From Spartobacteria bacterium (GTDB lineage: Bacteria > Verrucomicrobiota > Verrucomicrobiia > Chthoniobacterales > UBA10450): 12,064 nucleotides of DNA. The notes under the pieces were generated by a model. It did no database searches. It was given only the letters and a program-made list of their open reading frames with translations, and was not told the origin of the DNA. The DNA is taken from the NCBI GenBank assembly GCA_003445855.1, contig DMCG01000257.1, positions 1 through 12,064 on the forward strand, read 5' to 3'. Shown here one piece after another: positions 6,958-12,064 of the stretch (its first letter is position 1; each line of letters opens with the position of its first letter). Made by a program: the position numbers and the translations under genes.

Positions 6958-7903
6958 ATGAAGTTTTCGCACCGCGAAGATAAACGGGAAGATCGGTTGC
7001 TCGACGTCCTCACCGACGAAACAAACGGTCTGCGTCTCATCATCTCGCGACTGGGCGCGGAATTAATCAGCCTTGCCCGAATTAACGAAGCCGGTGAATG
7101 GATCGGCTTTCTTTATCGGGACAACGATCTCTCATCGCCGTCTCAAGGCTGGGCGAACCACGCTACCGTCATGGGCTATTATCTCCATCGCCTGAAAGAT
7201 GGACGCAGCTTCTACCGCGGCCAGGAAATCAAGGGCGGCACGCACAGCTTTCTCCGATCCAAAACGTGGCACTTTGTCGAAGCCAGGATGAATGAGGGTG
7301 CATCTCTAACTTATCGGATCACCCCGGACGATTTTTCCGCGACGGAATATCCGCTAAAGGTTAGCCTGGACCTGACTTATAAGATCGACATGAATAAAGT
7401 GAGCGTTGCGTTTCGAGTTTCGAAATGGTGAATCCGAACTCACCGCGCACGTCGGATTCGGATTGCACCCGGGATTCGCTGCGACTTCGTTCGAGAGCTT
7501 TCGTTTGCAAATGCCGGCCGGTTGTTATCGCCGGCATTTTTCGCCAGGCAACTACCTTTCCGGCGAAACGCGGGACTTCAACTTTAACGGCGGCGAGATG
7601 CCGTTTCCAAAAAATGAATTGCCCGGATCTTACATACTGGAACTTGTCGATGTTCCGGTGCGCGAATTTTCCTATGTCGATCCGCCTAGCGGGCGCTGGG
7701 TGATTGTCGATCTAATCAACGTGCGTTATCTGACTCTGTGGTCCGACGGCGGACCATTTCTTTGCGTCGAGCCGTGCTGGGGACTGACCGATCATTACGA
7801 GCAACGCGCCTTTGAAGAGAAAGAAGGAATCCAAACAATTCCTCCTGGCGGCGAATTGCGCGCCTCCTTCACCATGACTCCGCAACTCGCCTCCTGCGAT
7901 TAG
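6958..7903 (+). pseudogene. Aldose 1-epimerase-like protein, single frameshift
   Basis: Two overlapping reading frames form one galactose mutarotase-fold protein. The first (6958-7431) gives 157 aa and ends in FRVSKW-stop. The second frame carries on with NGESELTAHVGFGLHPGF to the stop at 7901-7903. Removing one A from the AAA at 7423-7425 gives VAFRVSNGESELTAH and a continuous protein of about 314 aa, the normal length for this family. In the restored protein, H96 (GGTHSFLR, cf. HGFxR), H170 (FGLHPGF) and E271 (FLCVEPCW) stand where aldose epimerases have their two catalytic histidines and the glutamate base. The function would be hexose or hexose-phosphate anomer interconversion. It follows the glutamate dehydrogenase by 6 bp and precedes the FAH-like gene by 23 bp. 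A sequencing or assembly error is as likely as a true lesion, because both halves look well conserved. Confidence 0.85.
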
Positions 7904-7926
7904 CATTCATCCTTGCGGCCTGACGT

Positions 7927-8904
7927 ATGCGGCTCGGCACCATTATTCCCGAAAACGAAGCAACAGCGCTCCCCGCGGTTTGCGCCGAGACCGACCGCTT
8001 TGTTGGCCTGCATGCATTCCTGAGTTTTTTTGGATCGAAAGAGCTCCCCGAAAATCCGGCCGCGCCGCTGGAGCAGTTCCTTCCTATTCTCATGCCGCGT
8101 TTATCGGAGTTTACGCGCAAGCTGAGCGACTGGCCGGAACACGAAAAGGTCTTCCAGAAGCGAGGCGGAAAAAGTTTTCGTGCGCAAAAGCTTTTGCCGC
8201 CGATTATCCGCCCCTCAACCTTCCGCGATTTCTACGCATTCGAGCAGCACGTGAGGACGGCGCGGTCCCGGCGCGGTCTCGACATGGTCGCGGCCTGGTA
8301 TGAAATTCCGGTTTTCTATTTTTCAAATCCAAATTCGTTTATTGCCGACAACGAAACAGTGGTTGCGCCCGCCGGTTCCCAGGAGCTGGATTTTGAACTC
8401 GAACTGGGCGCCGTGATTGGGAAACGTGGACGAGATATCCCGGCGGCCAAGGCATGGGAACACGTCGCCGGATTCACGATCATCAACGATTTTAGCGCAC
8501 GCGATCTGCAACGGATTGAAATCGAGGTGGGACTCGGCCCGGCCAAGGGAAAAGATTTTGCGACCGCGGTCGGCCCGATGCTCATCACGCGTGACGAAGT
8601 TTTCGACCGGATCAGCGGCGAAAAAATTTCCCTCGAGATGCGGGCGCGGCTGAATGGCCGCAATTTATCCTGCGGAAACAGTTCCGCATTGCATCACTCG
8701 TTTCCGAAAATGATCGCGCAGGCATCGCGCGATGCGGATCTTTTTCCCGGCGACTTGATCGGCAGTGGAACGATTGGCACTGGTTGCATCCTGGAGCTCG
8801 GCGCGAAAAATACTGGCGGCTGGCTCAAACCGGATGACGTCGTCGAGCTGGAGATCGAGAAGCTCGGTGTTCTGCACACGCGCGTGACTGGACGCAAGGC
8901 CTAG
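7927..8904 (+). CDS. Fumarylacetoacetate hydrolase (FAH) superfamily enzyme
   Basis: This 325-aa cytoplasmic enzyme has an N-terminal domain and a C-terminal FAH fold. Metal and catalytic residues line up with those of true fumarylacetoacetase: D101 and H108 in RDFYAFEQHV, E157 and E159 in LDFELELGAV, D188 in INDFSARDLQ, K209 in AKGKDFATAVGP, and T282 in GSGTIGTGC. The family hydrolyses or decarboxylates 2-oxo or 1,3-dicarbonyl acids using Mg2+ or Ca2+. The substrate cannot be named. It is distinct from the bona fide fahA at 9920. A side role in the same aromatic-catabolic route or in another ring-cleavage product is possible. No Shine-Dalgarno precedes ATG 7927. The gene sits 23 bp after the broken epimerase and 98 bp before the next gene. 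Confidence 0.88.
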   Translation: MRLGTIIPENEATALPAVCAETDRFVGLHAFLSFFGSKELPENPAAPLEQFLPILMPRLSEFTRKLSDWPEHEKVFQKRGGKSFRAQKLLPPIIRPSTFRDFYAFEQHVRTARSRRGLDMVAAWYEIPVFYFSNPNSFIADNETVVAPAGSQELDFELELGAVIGKRGRDIPAAKAWEHVAGFTIINDFSARDLQRIEIEVGLGPAKGKDFATAVGPMLITRDEVFDRISGEKISLEMRARLNGRNLSCGNSSALHHSFPKMIAQASRDADLFPGDLIGSGTIGTGCILELGAKNTGGWLKPDDVVELEIEKLGVLHTRVTGRKA

Positions 8905-9002
8905 AAAAAGATGTCGATCTAACCGGGGAAACGCGATGCATTCGAGTCTTCTCTAGAAACAGCGGTTGACGAAAAGCCGGGTCACACCCTTCCATTTAAA
9001 TC

Positions 9003-9917
9003 ATGTCCGCCGCTTCTCTTCACGCGCTGCTCGTGCATTCGATTGATTACGCCGGCTTGTTTCCGCCGTGCAGCCTCGCGCTCGAACCGGCGCTGAGCAA
9101 TCAAGCGCGATATGTTCGTTCGGACGAAGCGTGGATGCTAAACGCATTCGTTCTTCCGCTCGGACAATTTGATGCGGCCAAGAAAATTCTCTCCGACTTC
9201 GATCCGCAACATCCACTGCGCGTTTCGGCGCTTGGGCCAAAGACAGAAGACGCCGCTCGCTTTCGTGAAATGTTCACCAAGACCAGTGACACGATCCGTT
9301 CGCTTTCGGCGTACAATGTCGATCTTATCTCGGTCAACCAGCTCGAAATGTTTTTGCCCGACGATGTCGATCTTGCATTGCTGAAGGAGGCGCGATCGAT
9401 CATCGGGAGTTTACCGGCGTTCTGGGAAGCACCGGCGGACCGAGCGGAACAAACGATTGCGTTGCTTGCCGAGCACAATTCCAACGCCGACGCACCGACG
9501 TTCGGTTACAAATTGCGCACCGGCGGAGTAACGGCTGATGCGTTTCCAACGTCAGGCGAGATCGCCAAGGCGCTGGTCGCGCCGGCCACGCACCAAGTCC
9601 CGATTAAATTCACAGCGGGCTTGCATCATTCGCTCCGACAATACCGCGATGAAGTGCAAACGAAGATGTACGGTTTTCTCAACGTGCTCGGCGCCGCCGT
9701 GCTCGCAGCGGAGCATAAGTGGGACGAGAAACAAACATCGGCCATGCTTGACGACGAGGACGCGAAATCATTTTCGTTCGATGACGAATTCTTCGCCTGG
9801 CGTGAATGGAAGATCGACATCAAGCGACTGAAAGATCGGCGAAGATTCGTCACTTCATTTGGAAGCTGCAGCTTTGACGAACCGCGCGAAGATTTACGCG
9901 CGCTCAAGCTTCTTTAG
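9003..9917 (+). CDS. Uncharacterised protein adjacent to fumarylacetoacetase
   Basis: This 304-aa soluble protein has no signal peptide and no membrane segment. I do not recognise a named family. Blocks that look conserved are DYAGLFPP (15-22), YKLRTGG (169-175), KFTAGLHHSLR (202-212), MYGFLNVLGAA (222-232) and FGSCSFDEPREDL (286-298). The strand-like elements ending in charged or histidine residues (YKLR, IKFTAGLHH) would suit an alpha/beta barrel active site, but this is a guess. I recall similar proteins only as hypothetical. The stop is 2 bp before the fahA start, so the two are almost surely one transcript, which implies a role in or beside homogentisate/tyrosine degradation. The product carries iterated 10-mer copies at 9317, 9365 and 9810. 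ATG 9003 has no Shine-Dalgarno; the 98-bp upstream gap contains a 9/10 motif copy at 8912-8921. Confidence 0.85.
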   Translation: MSAASLHALLVHSIDYAGLFPPCSLALEPALSNQARYVRSDEAWMLNAFVLPLGQFDAAKKILSDFDPQHPLRVSALGPKTEDAARFREMFTKTSDTIRSLSAYNVDLISVNQLEMFLPDDVDLALLKEARSIIGSLPAFWEAPADRAEQTIALLAEHNSNADAPTFGYKLRTGGVTADAFPTSGEIAKALVAPATHQVPIKFTAGLHHSLRQYRDEVQTKMYGFLNVLGAAVLAAEHKWDEKQTSAMLDDEDAKSFSFDDEFFAWREWKIDIKRLKDRRRFVTSFGSCSFDEPREDLRALKLL

Positions 9918-9919
9918 TT

Positions 9920-11194
9920 ATGCCACTCAAATCTTTTATCGACGTTGCGTCTGATTCGCGTTTTCCGCTCGAGAACCTTCCCTTCGGAGTTTTCAAGCCG
10001 CGCAATGGCGCGGCACGCGTCGGCGTGGCGATCGGCGAGTACGTTGTCGATCTTTCCGTGCTTGAGGAGAAAGGGCTGCTCGATCTGCCGCCGGGTACGG
10101 CGGCAGCTACAACGCAAGATCGACATCTATTCGCGCAAGATTCGCTGAACGCATTTCTGACGCTTGGCCGGCCGGCCTGGCGCAAAGCGCGCGAAGTTCT
10201 GCAAAATCTTCTCGCCGCCAACACGCCGACGTTGCGCGATGACGCGAAACTTCGTGAACGTGTTTTTCATCGGCAAGGCGATGTCACCATGCAGCTGCCG
10301 GCGCGGATCGGCGATTACACCGATTTCTATTCGTCGTATCACCACGCCCACAATGTCGGCACGATGTTGCGCGGCCCGGAAAACGCGCTCATGCCAAATT
10401 GGAAATGGCTTCCGGTCGCGTACCATGGGCGTGCAAGTTCGATTGTCGTGAGCGGCACTGAGGTGCGGCGGCCACAGGGACAGACCAAGCCTCCCGATGC
10501 GACCGCGCCGGTTTTCGGCCCTACTAAGAGTTTCGATTACGAACTTGAAATGGCTTTTCTAATCGGACCGCCGAACGCGCTTGGCCAGCCGGTGCCGATC
10601 GCCCGCGCGATCGATCATATTTTCGGCTTTGTCTTAATGAATGATTGGAGCGCGCGCGACATTCAGGCTTGGGAATACCAGCCGCTCGGGCCGTTTTTAG
10701 CGAAGAATTTCTGCACCAGCATTTCGCCGTGGGTGGTGACGCTGGAGGCGCTCGAGCCGTTCCGCAAAGCGCTCGCGCCGCAGGACCCCGAACCACTTCC
10801 ATATTTGCGACTGACGAACGATTTTACGTATGACATCCACCTCGAGGCAAATTTGCGAAGCGCTTCGATGGAACTGCCGCACGTCATCACGCGCACCAAT
10901 TTACAAAATCTTTACTGGAGCGTCTCGCAACAACTCGCCCATCACACCGTGGGCGGCTGCAATCTTCAGCCTGGCGACTTGCTGGCCAGCGGAACAATCA
11001 GCGGACCGAGCGAAGAATCACGCGGCTGCATGCTGGAGTTGACCTGGCGCGGTGCGAATCCGCTGAAACTTCCGAACGGCGAGACGCGCAAATGGCTGGA
11101 AGACGGCGACACCTTGAAGATCACGGGCTGGTGCGACGGCGACGGATATCGAATTGGTTTCGGTGAAGTAAGCGGACAAATCGTTCCGACATGA
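9920..11194 (+). CDS. fahA: Fumarylacetoacetase (EC 3.7.1.2)
   Basis: This 424-aa enzyme cleaves 4-fumarylacetoacetate to fumarate and acetoacetate, the last step of tyrosine/homogentisate degradation. It has the full-length two-domain architecture, with an SH3-like N-terminal domain and a C-terminal FAH fold. Residues matching those of mouse FAH are D135, Y137 and H142 in TDFYSSYHHAHN; R151 and Y168; E208 and E210 in DYELEMAF; D242 and Q249 in NDWSARDIQAWE; K262 in FLAKNF; and T359 in ASGTISGP. No catalytic residue is missing. It begins 2 bp after the uncharacterised gene and ends with a 4-bp ATGA overlap into the PAP2-like gene, so translational coupling is likely. Residues 65-69 (TQDRH) in a surface-loop region are encoded by an iterated 10-mer copy at 10116-10125; another copy lies at 10045. 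No homogentisate dioxygenase or maleylacetoacetate isomerase gene is present in the window. Confidence 0.97.
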   Translation: MPLKSFIDVASDSRFPLENLPFGVFKPRNGAARVGVAIGEYVVDLSVLEEKGLLDLPPGTAAATTQDRHLFAQDSLNAFLTLGRPAWRKAREVLQNLLAANTPTLRDDAKLRERVFHRQGDVTMQLPARIGDYTDFYSSYHHAHNVGTMLRGPENALMPNWKWLPVAYHGRASSIVVSGTEVRRPQGQTKPPDATAPVFGPTKSFDYELEMAFLIGPPNALGQPVPIARAIDHIFGFVLMNDWSARDIQAWEYQPLGPFLAKNFCTSISPWVVTLEALEPFRKALAPQDPEPLPYLRLTNDFTYDIHLEANLRSASMELPHVITRTNLQNLYWSVSQQLAHHTVGGCNLQPGDLLASGTISGPSEESRGCMLELTWRGANPLKLPNGETRKWLEDGDTLKITGWCDGDGYRIGFGEVSGQIVPT

Positions 11195-11814
11195 GCGACG
11201 CGGCGTTGATTACCACGCAAGATCGACAATCGCCCGCGAATTTATTTTTGCGATTTGCGCGCGCCATTTCCTGGATTGGCCATCCTTTGGTGTTTATCAG
11301 TCTGGCGGTTGGCGTCGTGGTCGCATTGCGACTGGCCAATCGCGTTGGTCTCGTGGTTTTGCTGACGTTGCTGGTCTGCGTGGTTCTGCCGATGGCGCTG
11401 CTGCTTTTTCGCGGTGTGCGCTCGGGCAGGTGGAGCGACGCCGACGTTTCAGTGCGAACGGAACGCACTCGTTTTTATCCGAGGGCTATTCCAATCTCGG
11501 CGATCGGTGTGATCGCACTTTGGTTGTTGCGTGCGCCGGGCTTTGCTTTGCGTGGAGCGTTCGTGAGCCTGGCTTTGCTCGTTGTGGCGGCGCTGCTGAA
11601 TTTTCGTATCAAGCTGTCGTTGCACGCGCTTTTTGCGTTCTATAGCAGCGTGATTCTTTTTCGCGTTGCGACAATCGCCGGCGCAATTGCATTGGCGCTT
11701 GCTCTTCTTGTGTTTTGGTCGCGACTTTATTTGCAACGGCATGACCTGCCGGAAATGCTGACCGGCACTTTGCTTGGCGTGGTTGGTGGAATCGCAACCG
11801 CGTGGTGGCTATGA
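11191..11814 (+). CDS. PAP2-like integral membrane protein with degenerate phosphatase motifs
   Basis: This 207-aa protein has about six hydrophobic segments (near 24-47, 52-74, 99-117, 121-140, 147-175 and 190-206). Its layout resembles the membrane phosphatidic-acid phosphatase (PAP2) family. A charged stretch SDADVSVRTERTRFYP (82-97) stands where the KxxxxxxRP motif would be, KLSLHA (141-146) where the SGH motif would be, and SRLYLQRHDLPEM (177-189) where SRxxxxxHxxxD would be. The motif-2 glycine and the final aspartate are missing, replaced by Leu144 and Glu188. Activity is therefore uncertain; lipid-phosphate hydrolysis or binding is only a suggestion. The start overlaps the fahA stop (ATGA) and the stop overlaps the next start. 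Near the N-terminus, TTQDRQ is encoded by an iterated 10-mer copy (11219-11228). Confidence 0.65.
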   Translation: MSDAALITTQDRQSPANLFLRFARAISWIGHPLVFISLAVGVVVALRLANRVGLVVLLTLLVCVVLPMALLLFRGVRSGRWSDADVSVRTERTRFYPRAIPISAIGVIALWLLRAPGFALRGAFVSLALLVVAALLNFRIKLSLHALFAFYSSVILFRVATIAGAIALALALLVFWSRLYLQRHDLPEMLTGTLLGVVGGIATAWWL

Positions 11815-12064
11815 GCGAAATGCAGCCGTACAAAGAGCGTTCGTTTCGATTTGTTGAGTTATTGTCGATCCACGACTGGCGCATGAAACTTTACGGCATC
11901 GCGTGGCAAGGGGAACTGCCGCGACCGGAGTTACTGGAAGCGGCCAAGTGCATCGCGGCGGAGACGTTGGCAAAGGAGACGGCCAACAATTACAAAGTCG
12001 GCTTTGTCGGCGCGCACGATGGGCGAAACGCCTCTTTTGTCTTCGTCGATTTTTGGGGAAACGA
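11811..12064 (+). CDS. Uncharacterised protein, 3' end beyond window
   Basis: The reading frame from ATG 11811 stays open to the window end, giving 84 residues so far. The start overlaps the preceding stop (ATGA), the same arrangement as at the fahA/PAP2-like junction, which supports it as a real gene of the same operon. Visible blocks are WRMKLYGIAW (23-32), PRPELLEAAKCIAAE (37-51) and VGFVGAHDGRNASFVFVDFWGN (63-84). I recall similar uncharacterised bacterial proteins with an HDGRGANFVFVDWW-like segment, but no function. There is no signal peptide and no membrane segment in the visible part. Confidence 0.7.
   Translation, partial: MSEMQPYKERSFRFVELLSIHDWRMKLYGIAWQGELPRPELLEAAKCIAAETLAKETANNYKVGFVGAHDGRNASFVFVDFWGN

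Larger units (their letters stand above)
1316..11228. repeat. Iterated 10-mer AAGATCGACA, 15 exact copies
   Basis: Exact AAGATCGACA on the given strand starts at 2229, 2437, 2691, 4948, 7381, 9810, 10116 and 11219. Exact TGTCGATCTT (the reverse complement) starts at 1316, 2046, 3894, 4770, 9317, 9365 and 10045. The next base after ACA is A or T in all 15. Copies with 9 of 10 matches lie at 430, 6522, 7705 and 8912. Fourteen exact copies lie in coding DNA, in several codon phases (K-I-D, Q-D-R, R-S-T, V-D-L, L-S-I readings). One overlaps the stop of the zinc-ribbon gene. About 0.02 exact copies would be expected by chance in 12 kb. Confidence 0.9.

Noticed and set aside
8966..9000. Promoter TTGACG...TTTAAA before the 304-aa gene
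   Set aside because: The spacing to TTTAAA is 23 bp, and TTTAAA lies only 2 bp before the ATG; the hexamer at 17-bp spacing is not -10-like.
1316..11228. The iterated 10-mer as a Chi or KOPS-type polar motif
   Set aside because: Orientation is 8 to 7 between strands over 12 kb with frequent alternation; polar motifs would show a clear strand bias.
1..12064. CRISPR array, tRNA, rRNA, IS element or known defence system
   Set aside because: No regularly spaced direct repeats, no recognisable tRNA or rRNA sequence, no transposase, nuclease, toxin or reverse transcriptase reading frame was seen.

Overview
The window looks like chromosomal DNA of a GC-moderate (by eye mid to high 50s %) Gram-negative-type soil or aquatic bacterium. 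Protein style, near-absence of Shine-Dalgarno sequences, the type of short intergenic repeats and the gene mix suggest Verrucomicrobiota, perhaps Chthoniobacterales/Udaeobacter-like. This placement is inference from recall, not from a search. I see no rRNA, tRNA, CRISPR array, IS element, prophage or classical defence gene. It is mostly ordinary housekeeping and catabolic DNA.

Layout. 1-174: intergenic repeat with a hairpin. 175-1239 (+): NAD-dependent sugar epimerase/dehydratase. 1324-1677 (-): small zinc-ribbon membrane protein, convergent with the epimerase. 1794-1827: perfect 34-bp palindrome between divergent genes. 1864-2625 (+): Nif3/YbgI-like dinuclear-metal protein, followed by murJ (2678-4291, lipid II flippase). 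4294-5409 (-): PLP-dependent trans-sulfuration enzyme, tail to tail with murJ. 5410-5688: intergenic region with a dispersed repeat, a small hairpin and a dyad next to a possible -35 box. 5689-6951 (+): glutamate dehydrogenase, then an aldose 1-epimerase-like gene broken by one frameshift (6958-7903) and a fumarylacetoacetate hydrolase (FAH)-family enzyme (7927-8904). 9003-12064 (+): a tightly packed run of an uncharacterised 304-aa protein, fumarylacetoacetase (fahA), a PAP2-like membrane protein and the start of another uncharacterised gene. Its junctions are a 2-bp gap and two 4-bp overlaps.

How the genes relate. The last block contains the terminal step of tyrosine/homogentisate degradation (fumarylacetoacetate to fumarate and acetoacetate). 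A second FAH-superfamily enzyme lies upstream, and an unknown protein sits directly against fahA. Homogentisate dioxygenase and maleylacetoacetate isomerase are not in the window. Glutamate dehydrogenase fits an amino-acid catabolic setting. MurJ serves peptidoglycan synthesis.

The most striking signal is not a gene. The 10-mer AAGATCGACA (reverse complement TGTCGATCTT) occurs 15 times exactly in 12 kb, where about 0.02 would be expected by chance. It is split almost evenly between strands (8 and 7), is read in several codon phases, and is always followed by A or T. It behaves like a genome-wide iterated motif, for example a DNA-uptake-type sequence, that I do not recognise as described.
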